NCBI GenBank assembly: GCA_020205615.1
Contig: CM035162.1
Coordinates: 35,738,479-35,802,478 of the forward strand
DNA length: 64,000 nt
Source: Panax quinquefolius
Lineage: Eukaryota > Streptophyta > Magnoliopsida > Apiales > Araliaceae
Reading direction: 5' to 3'
Below the pieces are notes generated by a model. That model was not told the origin of the DNA. It did no database searches and saw nothing but the letters and a program-made list of their open reading frames with translations. The translations under genes were made by a program, and so were the position numbers. Shown here piece by piece: positions 1 to 12,005 of this stretch (positions are counted from its first letter, which is position 1; every line of letters begins with the position of its first letter).

Positions 1-104
1 AATTAATAACAAACCCCTCAATTTTTATATTAAGTCCTAAGCGTTCAAAGATATTTGGAATATCGAGCGTCGCCTTTACAACGCATGATAAAATTAATAG
101 AGTA

Positions 105-424
105 TTAAATATTTAATATGAGTTTGTTGTGTCACCACAAGGCAAGTATTAAGTATTTAAGATGTTAATTTATCACATTTGATGCTTATAAAGAAAATTG
201 AACAATATTGTTTTGTTGTGTCACCACAAGGATGATATTTTCTTTTTGAATATATGGAGTGCTAGGTCGGACTTAACTTGGATAATTTTGATTCGGATGT
301 GCCACCACTTGATCAAAATAATCTAAGAGGCAAAATATAAGGAGTTGCATAGTTGATGTAATTGACAAAAGTTGTCTACCTATTTATTTATATATAGTTT
401 ATTGTGTCACCACAAGGCTATATA
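105..424 (+). other. Serial hairpins with a shared apical motif in the copia leader
   Basis: Between the (unseen) 5' LTR and the gag ATG at 621 there are four stem-loops. Three carry the apical sequence TTGTGTCACCACAAGG (127-142, 214-231, 402-417) and one a variant ATGTGCCACCACTT (297-310). The flanking stems differ in sequence, yet each is self-complementary: 105-118 with 147-160 (13 of 14 plus one possible G.U), 190-198 with 237-245 (9 of 9), 277-293 with 311-327 (one mismatch, two G.U), and 391-397 with 418-424 (7 of 7). A further inverted repeat without the motif lies around 444-492. The position fits a structured leader RNA (packaging, dimerisation or translation control). The function is inference. 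Confidence 0.6.
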
Positions 425-620
425 CATTTGAAATGGGATCCTTATTCTCACTAGCAAATCTTTAATTAGATTTTGCCAAGCTATATAAGTGAGGGTAATA
501 TAGTTTGAAGAAAATAGTGGGAGATACCAATTTAAAACATGACCTAATTTATTTTGGTAATTAATAAAAGAATGTATGTTAAAATGTTGTTAATTACAAA
601 TTCATTTACAGAATTTTACA

Positions 621-998
621 ATGTCTAAAATTACTATCACTGCGAAGCATATTAGATGCTAAATTAACTGCATCGGATTAAAAGGATTGGTTAAGGAATT
701 TGAGAATAGTTCTCATAAATTTGAAAAGCTATCTTATATCCTTAATACGCCTATCCTGCAATGGTTGCGAGATAATACCTCCGAGGAAGAGATTGCTACT
801 TTTAGAAAGTGGCAAGATGATGCACGATTGGCTCGATCGCATCATGCTCGCATCCATGAGTAACGAGCTTCAACGTCGGCGTGAAACTATGGATGTTTCT
901 TACTATATTCCCGCACATCAAGTAGTTGATGGTGAGGAAAGTGGGGCGATAGATATCGGATATCTAAGGAGCTCTTTTCGATCTAGAATGGCCAATGG
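621..998 (+). pseudogene. copia gag, N-terminal part (element K)
   Basis: An ATG at 621 opens a short reading frame that stops near 661. Gag-like sequence then continues in the frame from 700, with the residues ILNTPILQWLRDN and a SEEEIATFRKWQDDARLA stretch, the acidic/aromatic pattern of plant copia gag (UBN2 family). A frameshift near 843 moves it to another frame. It is cut at 998 by gypsy A and resumes at 12006. Gag would form the virus-like particle. It cannot be made from this copy. Confidence 0.6.
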
Positions 999-2211
999 TG
1001 TAAGACCCCAAATTATTAATAAATGAAATTTATTTTCCTCTATTTATTATTTTGAAATAGTAAGGGTTGATTTGATTAATGTGGATAGTTAGGGGTTAAA
1101 TACGCAAATATTTCAAAATAAGCAAGTGGTTATAAAATATTCATTGTTGTTTGGGGAATATTCGTTTGGTCGTGGAATATTAAATGCTTGTCGGGGAATA
1201 TTAAGTAAGACTACAAGAACCATGTGTGGGCCCCATAACGGAAAGCGATTGGATGAAGAAAACGACAAATATAAGTTGGTTAAAAATAACGGCGTAGTTA
1301 TTCTGAATTAAGACTGTTGGAATACCCTTGTGGTTAAAATACGATGTCTGGCGTGGTTGCACAATGCTTACAAGGTATTGCACGCATTGTTGTTGAATTA
1401 TTGATCCTTACGTAAAAGGCACTTTACTCAATAATTTTCACGATGAATTCTTCAATATTTTATTTTATTGATTCAATAATTCTTTGCGTTGATATTTTAT
1501 ATTATTGTTGTTCAATAATTGTCACTTTATTATTATCTCCATTATCGGATCAATAATTCATATTATTTGAATAATATTATTAGATAGCATTATTGGCAAT
1601 GTCTAGAAAGTTACATCGAGGAGAGGTTTGGTCACCTAATTGCGGCCAAGAAGAGAGAAATCCTTATCGGAAGCCCCCTCTTTCTCAGGAACGGCTTTGG
1701 TTGTCATAATTGTGATTACGTAATATTATTTGTGAATAATTAATTATTGATTTATATGATAAGAAAATATTTATAAATGATGGATTTATTTGTTTTATGT
1801 GGTTATAATTGAATGATTTAATGTTGAGGTGTTTTATCAGTAATTTTGTCGGAATTGAGGTATTAAAAATCAAATCAGTATTTTTACGATATATTGTGTG
1901 AGTTATAATTTTTAATCCGACCGTTGGATCGTTGTAATTTTTGGATATGTTATACATACATAAGTTGAGTATATGTCCACAAATTTTGAACCGTTAAAAG
2001 TGAACGAATGATTTGTTATAAATTTTAAGAGGTGACTGATTCAGAAATTAGGTTTATAATTGATTTTGGTGGAAAATTCTAGAATTGAGTGGGCCCCACT
2101 TGTGGTTGGTGAAGAAATGTGCTGAATTTTATTTCAAATGTGGTGGGTGGCAATAGTAGCGAGTAAAGCCATCGTAAAGCAGTCAAGTCCGCCTTGGCCA
2201 ATAACAATTTC

Positions 2212-2220
2212 CTATAAATA
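2212..2220 (+). promoter_or_regulatory. TATA box of LTR1 (complex A)
   Basis: CTATAAATA lies in the middle of the LTR, followed within about 50 bp by a pyrimidine-rich TTTCTTTCTCTC tract. The same box is at 7974-7981 in LTR2, and equivalents occur in the D, C and E LTRs. This is the expected U3/R promoter position. Confidence 0.65.
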
Positions 2221-2489
2221 GAGGGCTAAGTTAGAATTGAAAATCACACCAGAAACAAGTTTTCTTTCTCTCTATATTATCGAGTGTATTTTGTGAGTAT
2301 TTTGAGTATACTTTGAGTATTGTTAGGCGGTACAAGTTTCCTTCACACTATATATCCTGTTTCAACTAGAAGTCTTGTCTTTTCGAGGTAAGGGATGTTA
2401 TTTTCTTCTCAAATGATATTATTTCTTCAATATCATTATCTTTGAAATATTAGTTGGAACTTTTATCAAATTTGGAACTTTTTCATGCT

Positions 2490-2665
2490 CGGGTTACTAT
2501 TCATGAGTTCTTATTCATGAGTTTCTTATTCACGATTACTATTCACGAGTACTATTAATGAAGCGTGAAGATGTTTTTTTGTGGAATTTCTATCTTTTGG
2601 TGTCGAGTTACTATTCACGTATACGGACTTTATTCACGTATACTGACACTATTCACGAATACTGC
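2490..2665 (+). repeat. Degenerate TACTATTCACG(A/G)GT array in LTR1
   Basis: Roughly ten imperfect 12-18 bp units containing TTACTATTCA(C/T)GAG follow one another. The equivalent array in LTR2 spans about 8250-8440. Related arrays occur in LTR C (31060-31140) and LTR D (42895-43085). Confidence 0.7.
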
Positions 2666-2919
2666 ACTATTCATAGAAAAAATGAAAATTTTTCTTTTAA
2701 ATCTAAAATATCTATTCGGATACTAGCTTTGATTGTATCCATGTTTTGATCATTCTTGAATTTTACACCACTATGATTATTTTGAGGTATTTTTTGGGCG
2801 TGGATAAAACCAAGTACGAATCCTTAATCCTTGTCATTTGGTTTCACCGGATTCGTTTCTTTAAAAATATTTATCATCATCCTCGGTCTTAAATGATGAT
2901 ATTATTGAATATCTTTGGC

Positions 2920-3165
2920 TTTGTAGTGCAAAGATGAATGATTTCGAAGAATATCTTTGGCTTTGTAGTGCAAGATGAACAGTGTTTAAATGAACATGAC
3001 CGATGATGAATATCTTTGGCCTTTAGTGCAAAGATGAACAGTGTTTAAATGAACATGACCGATGATGAATATCTTTGGCCTTTAGTGCAAAGATGAGCAG
3101 TGTTGAGATGAACATGACCGATGATGAATATCTTTGGCACATGTGCAAAGATGAATATTTGATTT
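2920..3165 (+). repeat. 59-bp tandem repeats in LTR1
   Basis: Units begin near 2952, 3011, 3070 and 3129, a period of 59 bp. Each contains TATCTTTGGC, then AGTGCAAAGATGA, then AACATGACCGATGATG. The same array is in LTR2 (about 8690-8940) and, shortened, in LTR3 (11318-11460). A 57-bp relative is found in element E. Confidence 0.8.
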
Positions 3166-3701
3166 GAGATGAATATTGATTGATGTTACAGGATAAAATA
3201 TTGATGATGGACCGTTAAATTCATAGATTATAGTAGATTTCATTCTCTACGTAACTCTTCTATGAATTATTATTTCACGTATGAATATTGATCTCAAACT
3301 TGTTTGTCTATTGTATTCTATCGATTTTTCCTGTTGAAGACTAACGATAATTTGTTCTATATTATCTTAGTCATAACATTCTTTACTGGGCTAGTTGAGC
3401 TCACCCTTTTCCTTTTTGTTCCATTTTTCTCAGGAGGCGAGAATATAGCGAGTACGAGTCGGGGTATGGAATGAAGGTTCTAGAGAGAGTTGTTTAGTAG
3501 TCCTCACCATTTTTATAAAATAATGTATCAATAATTATGATGGGGATTTATTTGAGTATAGATATTGTCTAGAAGATAATATTTGTATTCAAGCTCACAG
3601 TTTTACTGTTGTAATAATAAAGTTGTAGTTGTTTCTGTACCATGTATTTGACGACTCATAATGGGTTGGATGGAATGGACCTATTTTGGGGGCGTCACAG
3701 T

Positions 3702-3713
3702 TGGTATCAGAGC
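3702..3713 (+). other. Primer binding site, complex A (first internal region)
   Basis: TGGTATCAGAGC starts two bases after the LTR end. It is complementary to the 3' end of plant initiator Met-tRNA, the usual primer for gypsy and copia minus-strand synthesis. The second copy at 9488-9498 has lost the A of CAG. Confidence 0.9.
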
Positions 3714-3885
3714 TTAGGGATATGATCTCTGGCGGAGATCGGGGAATAGAACTAGGGGGAGAGCAGGTAAATCCTTCGCTAGTGTGTCCTACCTAAGCTT
3801 ATTTGTTAGTTGGTCGAGATATAGGGATATTATGTGATATATTGATTTCCTTAATTAACCCTTATTTTATGGCGGTGATTTGAGA

Positions 3886-5092
3886 ATGTCGTCGAGAATA
3901 TTAACGATGGAGTAAATGAGGCCGTGGAGATGCCTACCAATGGGGAGAACGTCTGCAACAGTTGGCAATGTTCCTCCCGTGAATAACACCATTGAGCGGA
4001 TGATGAGCGAGGGATGTTTAGAAGTTTTTTGCGATTCATGCAAAATCGATTTCGAGGAGACTCGTGTTCAAAATACGAGGAGAAATGATAGCAATTCACG
4101 GGTTGTCACAACCAAGCGATTCAAAGAGTTGGGACCACGAATTTAAGGGAAAGCGATCCGATCATGCGGCGGAAACATGGGTCAAGCAAATTACCAAGAT
4201 ATTCGATGTCTTGGGATGCGGAGAACGAAGGTTCCATTCGCCACCTTTATGTTAGTGGCGAGGCAGATTCTTGGTGGGAATCAGAAGCGTACCCATCCAT
4301 TTGCCTCGGCATGTCTTGGGGAGGCGTTTGAAACTATTTAATGACAAATACTTTCACGAAAGTGTTAAATCGTATGAAAGAAGTGGAGTTTATTAGGCGG
4401 AGCGAGAACAACATGGCGGTGTCTCGATGCGAGGCAAAGTTTGCGAGTTATCGAGTTTGCACCTCATTTGGTGGAGAATGAGGAGCGTTATGACGGATGT
4501 TTCTTAGAGGTTTGAAACCGGCATACGTCGATATCTCATTTCTCATAAATTTTCTCTCTACTCGGATGTTGTAAATGTGGGCTCAATTATTAGGCGAGAT
4601 AACGAGTACGGTCCAATGAGGACCATAACCGAGGATCATCTCAAGAAGATAGCGATCATCGAATAACGATAACCAAATGGAGAAAGAAGAATACGGACAA
4701 AGGCGGTAACCACTACGGTGGTAATCATGGCCATGAAAATAGAAGAAGCGAGTCGGGAGGAGATTTTAAAAGAGGAGATTTAACAACGACCATGTGAAGG
4801 CAGCGATCTGGTAAAGAATCTGGTTCCAAGGAGGAGAAAGACCATCGGTTAAGTATGTTACAAATCTTGGGAAGAGGGGACATATCATTGAAGCGCCCAC
4901 AGCAGTTTAAGGTATGCTATAATTATGGAAAGGAAGGACATATCGCTCGAGATTATGCGATATCGAAACCCAGATCCAGTGGAATGGTGACTCAAAAGGA
5001 TGTCGAAGAAAGTCAAAGTCAACGATTCTGGGAAGAAGCGTTTGTCGTGGCCGGTCAAAATCACGAGGAACTTCGAGCGAAGTTAGCACGGT
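3886..5092 (+). pseudogene. gypsy gag remnant (complex A, internal 1)
   Basis: This aligns by eye along its length with the better preserved gag of element D: the start at an ATG (3886), the FKELGP and ETWVKQITKIFDVLGC blocks, then the region before the zinc knuckle. The frame changes many times. The knuckle near 4914 reads CYNYGKEGHIARDY, so the second Cys is Tyr and the last Cys is lost. No usable protein remains. Gag would be the capsid/nucleocapsid precursor. Confidence 0.75.
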
Positions 5093-6745
5093 TAGTTAAT
5101 TATAAATTCTTGCGAAGTTTATACCTTACTAGATACCTACCCGTTTCTTTTATCTCTCTTTGCTTGCGCTCAGCGTTTGAACTTGACTACGGAGAAATTA
5201 GACTTTGACCTATTTATGGAGACTCAGTTTAGAGAAACTTTCATTACATCCGTTGTTTAGAAATCTTGCTTGATTCAAGTTGGCACTATCACATTACTGT
5301 TAACCTTATTTCTATAGAGATATTTGCTTTTGATGTGATTTTAAGGTTAACTACTCATCAATGCCGAAATTGATTACTTTTCGTAAGGTTGTTAGTTTTC
5401 ATATTCCTAAGCAACTTTGTTATTGAATTCAAGCAATCAAACCATTGTAGTCAAACATTTTCATATCAAGCCATGAAGTCATTCGTTTATTACGGATGTC
5501 AAGTTTTCTTAGTCCATGTTATGGATTTGAATAAAGACACGTCGATTTGAATAATATTCTGTTGTTATTGATTTTTCTGATGTATTTCTGAAGAATTTCT
5601 TGGCTTACTTCCAAAGCTTCGATATTAAATTTTGTATCGACTTTGAACCCGGTACAAAACTCATTCCTAAAATCTCATATCGAATGGCTCTATTGAACTT
5701 GAGAGTTAAAAATTCAACTATAAATTTGGTACTGAGCCTTTATCTGGTGACTTCCTTTGTGGAATACACCAAGAAGCGAGACTCTCAAGTAGGGGACACC
5801 ATATTCGATGCGATAGTAAAGCGATAGGTGTCATTGTAATGTGCTATCCAAGGTTGGGATATGAGTCACGATCGAGAACAACCTAAGTCGGTAATCGAAA
5901 TCGTAGCTTTACAGGCTTAGTTGGTTATTATCGGAGATTAGTTGAAGGATATTCTTGAATCGCTATTCCATTAACGTGGTGACTCATAGAGATACAAAAT
6001 TCAAATGGAGCAAGGAATGTGGTAAGAGCTTTGAAGAACTTAAGAGGAGACTTATTTCAAAGATATGTTCGACCATGCCATCCCGGAAAAGCGAGCGTGG
6101 TAGGCGGCGTGTTGAGTAGAAGATCGTTATACTGAGCATCTGAAAGTACGATATTGTCAAAGACTCATTTCAGTATAATATACAAATAATAGAGATGGAG
6201 ATGAAAACTCTAGGTACCCACGTGATGATATCTGATGCGTGATGATATCTGAGTATAATCGACTTTAATCGAAAAAGTTAAAAATTTATTGAAGCTACTG
6301 CGGGAGTGATGAATTTGAAGAAGGAGGTGCGAAGTTGTTATTTCAAAAGCGAGAGAATCGGTGAGGTGAGGAAAGCTCAAACCTTCGATTTATTAATCCA
6401 AATTGAAATTCTCGATCGAATAGGAGCGTGGCTATAGACTCGCTTTCCGCTTGAAATGATGGCGAGCGTGTTCATAACGTTTTCACGTATCGATGTTACG
6501 ACCCGAACTACGTCATTGAGTTAGAACCGGACGAGATAGCGAAGACTAACGTATGAGGAGGTACTGTCAAGATTTTGGATAAGAAGGAGCATGTCCTACG
6601 CCTTGAAAGGTCATACCACAAGTTAAAGTTTTGTGGAGGAATCATGCTATATAGAAATGACACAGGAATTGGAAGCGGAAATGAAAGCGAGGTATCCTCA
6701 TCTTTTGAAACACACAGTGCGTCGTCAATTTCGAGGACGAAATTT
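5093..6745 (+). pseudogene. gypsy pol remnant with RT palm, RNase H and integrase core missing (complex A)
   Basis: Recognisable pieces in order are a protease scrap (about 5105-5350, where D has its DTGS site), the N-terminal edge of RT (about 5585-5720), the RT-RNase H connection (GLVGYYRRLVEGYS, near 5915-5965), the end of RNase H (near 6085-6120) and the integrase C-terminus with a chromodomain-like tail (about 6370-6745, including KILDKKEHVLRLE). Sequence matching D's RT palm, RNase H core and integrase zinc finger and catalytic core is absent, so internal 1 is only about 3 kb. Frames are also scrambled. Confidence 0.7.
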
Positions 6746-6748
6746 CAT

Positions 6749-6759
6749 AAGGAGGGAGG
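6749..6759 (+). other. Polypurine tract of complex A
   Basis: AAGGAGGGAGG lies directly before the TGTAAGACCCC start of LTR2. It is the expected plus-strand primer site. Confidence 0.85.
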
Positions 6760-6760
6760 T

Positions 6761-9485
6761 TGTAAGACCCCAAATTATTAATAAATGAAATTTATTTTCC
6801 TCTATTTATTATTTTGAAATAGTAAGGGTTGATTTGATTAATGTGGATAGTTAGGGGTTAAATACGCAAATATTTCAAAATAAGCAAGTGGTTATAAAAT
6901 ATTCATTGTTGTAGGGAATATTAGTTTGGTGCGTGGAATATTAAATGCTTTGTCTTGGAATATTAAATAAGGCGGCCAAGCAACCATGTGTGGGCCCCAT
7001 AACTTGAAGCGATTGGATGAAGAAAGCGACAAATATAAGTTGGTTAAAAATAACGGTAGTAGTTATTACAGATTAAGGCTTGGGAATACCCGGTGGTTAA
7101 AATCTGATGTCTGGCGTGGTTGCAAAGATGCTTTGCGGTATTACACATATTGTTGAATTATTGATCCTTACGTAAGAAAGCACTTACTCAATAATTTTCA
7201 CGATGAATTCTTGTTCAATATTTTATTTTATTGATTCAATAATTCTTTGCGTTGATATTTTATATTATTGTTGTTCAATAATTGTCACCGCATTATCTCC
7301 ATTATCGGATCAATAATTCATATTATTTGAATAATATTATTAGATAGCATTATTGGCAATGTCTAGAAAGTTACATCGAGGAGAGGTTTGGTCACCTAAT
7401 TGCGGCGCCAAGATGAGAGAAATCCTTATCGAAAGCCCTCTTTCTGAGGAGCGGCTGGTTGTTATAATTGTGATTACATAATATTATTTGTGAATAATTA
7501 ATTATTAATTTATATTATAAGAAAATATTTATAAATGATGGATTTATTTGTTTTATGTGGTTATAATTGAATGATTTAATGTTGAGGTGTTTTATCGGTA
7601 ATTTTGTCCGGAATGGAGGTATTAAAAATCAAATCGAAGATATTTTACGATATATTGTGTGAGTTATAATTTTTAATCCGATAGTTGGATCGTTGTAATT
7701 TTGGATATGTTATACATACATAAGTTGAGTATATGTCCACAAATTTTGAACCGTTAAAAATGAACGAATGATTTGTTATGAATTTTAAGAGGTGACTGAT
7801 TCAGAAATTAGGTTTATAATTGATTTTGGTGGAAAATTCTAGAATTGAGTGGGCCCCATTTGTGGTTGGTGAAGAAATGTACTGAATTTTATTTCAAATG
7901 TGGTGGGTGGCAATAGTAGCAGGTAAAGCCATCAGGTAGCAGGTCAAGTCTGCTTCGGCGGGCTAACAATTTCCTATAAATAGAGGGCTAAGTTAGAATT
8001 GAAAATCACACCAGAAACAAGTTTTCTTTCTCTCTATATTATCGAGTGTATTTTGTGAGTATTTTGAGTATACTTTGAGTATTGTTAGATTCTGCAAGTT
8101 CCCTTGACCTTATATCCGTTATTTCAACTAGAAGTCTTGTCTTTCGAGGTAAGGGATGTTATTTTCTTCTCAAATGAAATTATTTCTTCAATATCATTAT
8201 CTTTGAAATATTGGTTGGAACTTTTTATCAAATTTGGAACTTTTTCATGTAGGGATTACTATTCATGAGTTCTTATTCATGAGTTACTATTCATGAGTTA
8301 CTATTCACGAGTTATTATTCACGAGTACTATTCAGCAAAGCGTGAAGATGTTTTTTGTGGAATTTCTATCTTTTGGTGTCGGATTACTATTCACGTGTCT
8401 GGCTTATTCACGTATCTGATTATTATTCACGAATCGGCACTATTCATAGAAAATGAAAAAATTTTTCTTTTAAATCTAAAATATCTATTACGGATACTAG
8501 CTTTGATTGTATCCATGTTTTGATCATTCTTGAATTTTACACCACTATGATTATTTTTGAGGTATTTTTGGGCGTGGATAAAACCAAGTACGAATCCTTA
8601 ATCCTTGTCATTTGGTTTCACTTGGATTCGTTTCTTTAAAATATTTATCATCATCCTCGGTCTTAAATGATGATATTATTGAATATCTTTGGCTTTGTAG
8701 TGCAAAGATGAATGATTTCTGAAGAATATCTTTGGCCCATAGTGCAAAGATGAACAGTGTTTAAATGAACATATGACCGATGATGGATATCTTTTTGCCT
8801 TTAGTGCAAAGATGAACAGTGTTTAAATGAACATGACCGATCGATGAATATCTTTGGCCTTTAGTGCAAAGATGAATAGGTGTTGAGATGAACATGATTG
8901 ATGATGAATATCTTTGGCTGTGAAGTGCAAAGATGAATATTTGATTTGAGATGAATATTGATTGATGTTACAGGGATAAAATATTGATGATGGTATTTGT
9001 TAAATTCATAGATTATAGTAGATTTCATTCTCTACGTAACTCTTACATGAATTATTATTTCCATTATGAATATTGATCTGAAACTTGTTGTACTATTGTA
9101 TTCTATCAGTTTTTCCTGTTGAAGACTAACGATAATTTGTTCTATACTATCTTAGTCATAACATTCTTTCTTTGGGCTAGTTGAGCTCACCCTTTTCCTT
9201 TTGTTTCCATTTTTCTCGGGAGGCGAGAATATAGCGATGCAGTCGGGGGTATGGAATGAAGGTTCTAGAGAGAGTTGTTTAGTAGTCCTCACCATTTTTA
9301 TAAAATAATGTATCAATAATTATGATGGGGATTTATTTGAGTATAGATATTATGCAGAAGATAATATTTGTATTCAAGCTCACGATTTCTTGTTGTAATA
9401 ATAAAGTTGTAGTTGTTTACATGCCATGTATTTGGCGACTTCGAGAATGGGTTGGATGGAATGGACCTATTTTGGGGGCGTCACG
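6761..9485 (+). repeat. LTR2 of complex A (central)
   Basis: Full-length copy from TGTAAGACCCC to GGGGGCGTCACG (last base A to G), with a TATA box at 7974-7981. In several places where copies differ (for example 9349-9356 and 9428-9447), LTR1 and LTR3 agree with each other and LTR2 differs, in line with LTR1 and LTR3 being the original outer pair. Confidence 0.88.
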
Positions 9486-9672
9486 GTTGGTATCGAGCTT
9501 AGGGATATGATCTCTGGCGGAGATCGGGAATAGAACTAGGAGGAGAGAGAGACGAGTAAATCCTTCGCTAGTGTGTCCTACCTAAGCTTATTTGTTAGTT
9601 GGTCGATATATAGGGATATTATGTGATATATTGATTTCCTTAATTAACCCTTATTTTGTGATGATTTTGAGA

Positions 9673-11317
9673 ATGTCGTTGAGAATATTAACGATGGAGT
9701 AAATGAGGCCAGTGGAGATGCTTACCAGCGAGGAGAGCGTCTGACAGGTGGCAATTTTTCCTCCCATGAATAACACCATTGAGCGATGATGAGCGAGGGG
9801 ATGTTTAGAAGTTTTTTTTGCAGTTCATACAAAATCGGAATGAGGAGACTCGTGTTCAAAATATGAGGAGAAATGATAGCAATTCACGGGTTGTCACAAC
9901 CAGCAGTTCAAAGAGTTGGGACCACCGAATTTAAGGAAAGCGGATCCGATCATGGCGGAAACATGGGTCAAGCAAATTACCAAGATATTCGATGTCTTGG
10001 GATGCGGAGAAACGAAGGTTCCATTCGCCACCTTTATGTTAGTGGGCGAAGCGATTCTTCGGTGGGAATCTATGAAGGCGTACCCATCCAAATTGCACTT
10101 CAAAGATGTCTTGGGAGACGTTTGAAACTATTTAATGACAAATACTTTCACGAAAGTGTTAAATCGTATGAAAGAAGTGGAGTTTATTAGGCTGGGCGAG
10201 AACAACATGGCGGTGTCTCGATCGAGGCAAAGTTTGCGAGTTATCCGGTTTGCACCTCATTTGGTGGAGAATGAGGAGCGTATGACGCGGATGTTTCTTA
10301 GAGGTTTGAAACCCAGACGTCGTCGATATCTCATTTCTCATAAATTTTCTCTCTACTCTCGGATGTTGTAAATGGGCTCAATTATTAGAAGCGAGATAAC
10401 GAGTACGGTCAACCTGAGGGACCATAACCGAGGATCATCTGAAGATAAGATAGATCATCGAATAACGATAACCAGGTGGAGAAAGAAGAATACGGACAAA
10501 GGCGGTAACCACTCGGTGGTAATCATGGCCATGAAAATAGAAGAAAGCGAGTCGGGAGGAGATTTTAAAAAGAGGAGATTTAACAACGACCATGTGAAGG
10601 CAGCGATCTGCAGTAGTAACCCGGTTCCAAGGAGGAGAAAGACCATCGGTCGTATGTTACAAATCTGGGAAAGAGGGACATATCATTAAACCGCCTGCCC
10701 AAGCAGTTTAAGGTATGCTATAATTATGGAAAGGAAGGACATATCGCTCGAGATTATGCGATATCGAAACCCGATCCGGCGGGAATGGTGACTCAAAAGG
10801 ATGTCCAAGAAAAGTCAAAGTCAACGATTCACGGAAGGCGTTTGTCGTGGCCAGGTCAAAATCGAGAACTTCGAGCGAAGTTAGCACGGGTTAGTTAATT
10901 ATAAATTCTTGCGAAGTTTATACCTTACTAGATAACTGGGTTCTACCCATTCTTTTATCTCTCTTGCTTTGCGCTCAACGTTTGAACTTGACTACGGAGA
11001 AATTAGACTTTGACCTATTTATGGAGACTCAGTTAGGAGAAACTTTCATTACATCCGTTGTTTAGAAATCTTGCTTGATTCAAGTTGGCACTATCACATT
11101 ACACATTAACCTTATTTACATAGAGATATTTGCTTTTGATGTGATTTTAAGGTTAACTACTCATCATGCATGAAATTGATTACTTTACGTAAGGTTGTTA
11201 GTTTTCATATTCTAAGCAACTCATTGTTATTCAATTCAAGCAATCAAACCATTGTAGTCAAACATTTTCATATCAAGCCATGAAGTCATTCGTTTATTAC
11301 GGATGTCAAGTTTTCTT
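9673..11317 (+). pseudogene. gag and protease remnant, truncated (complex A, internal 2)
   Basis: A second copy of the A internal region. Gag runs from an ATG at 9673 through the ETWVKQITKIFDVLGC block (about 9959-10010) and the defective knuckle CYNYGKEGHIARDY (near 10715) to a protease scrap (about 10915-11165). At 11317 it jumps from the internal position matching 5510 straight into LTR sequence matching 3019. This deletion removed everything from RT to the first three quarters of LTR3. Confidence 0.75.
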
Positions 11318-12000
11318 GCCTTTAGTGCAAAGATGAGCAGTGTTTAAATGAACATGGCCGATGATGAATATCTTTGGCCTTTAGTGCAAAGATGAGCAGT
11401 GTTGAGATGAACATGACCGATGATGAATATCTTTGGCACAGTAGTGCAAAGATGAATATTTGATTTGAGATGAATATTGATTGATGTTACGGGGATAAAA
11501 TATTGATGATGGTACCGTAAATTCATAGATTATAGTAGATTTCATTCTCTACGTAACTCTTCTATGAATTATTATTCACATTATGAATATTGATCTCGAA
11601 ACTTGTTGTCTATTGTATTCTATCGAGTTTTCCTGTTGAAGACTAACGATAATTTGTTACATATTATCTTAGTCATAACATTCTTCTTTGGGCTAGTTGA
11701 GCTCACCCTTTTCCTTTTTGTTCAATTTTTCTCGGGAGGCGAGAATATAGCAAAATACAGTGGGGTATGGAATGAAGGTTCTAGAGAGAGTTGTTTAGTA
11801 GTCCTCACCATTTTTATAAAATAATGTATCAATAATTATGATGGGGATTTATTTGAGTATAGATATTGTCTAGAAGATAATATTTGTATTCAAGCTCACA
11901 GTTTTACTGTTGTAATAATAAAGTTGTAGTTGTTTCTGTACCATGTATTTGACGACTCAGAATGGGTTGGATGGAATGGACCTATTTTGGGGGCGTCACA
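11318..12000 (+). repeat. LTR3 of complex A, 5'-truncated
   Basis: 683 bp matching LTR1 from about 3019 to its GGGGGCGTCACA end, followed at once by AATGG and the resumed copia gag. Confidence 0.9.
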
Positions 12001-12005
12001 AATGG

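Larger units (their letters stand above)
999..3699 (+). repeat. LTR1 of complex A (2.7 kb)
   Basis: It starts TGTAAGACCCC, ends GGGGGCGTCACA, and is followed two bases later by a Met-tRNA primer site. It contains a TATA box at 2212-2220, an array of TACTATTCACG-type units (about 2490-2665), 59-bp repeats (about 2920-3160) and the TTGAGCTCACCC motif near 3394 that recurs in the other gypsy LTR families here. Confidence 0.9.
999..12000 (+). mobile_element. Ty3/gypsy complex A: tandem LTR-internal-LTR-internal-partial LTR
   Basis: The order is LTR1 999-3699, internal 3700-6760, LTR2 6761-9485, internal 9486-11317 and LTR3 fragment 11318-12000. The 5 bp AATGG stand just before LTR1 (994-998) and just after LTR3 (12001-12005), and copia gag continues across, so the whole array occupies one insertion site. 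The internal parts encode degenerate gag and scraps of pol; the 3' end of internal 1 has the chromodomain-type C-terminus of integrase typical of plant chromoviruses (Tekay/Del-like, inferred). An unequal crossover between the LTRs of one element on sister chromatids would give this structure with a single target duplication, followed by a deletion joining the second internal region to LTR3. Confidence 0.85.

Noticed and set aside
105..424. The repeated TTGTGTCACCACAAGG motif as a satellite or MITE array
   Set aside because: The copies are not contiguous, flanks differ, and no target duplications are seen; a structured leader explains the paired flanks better.
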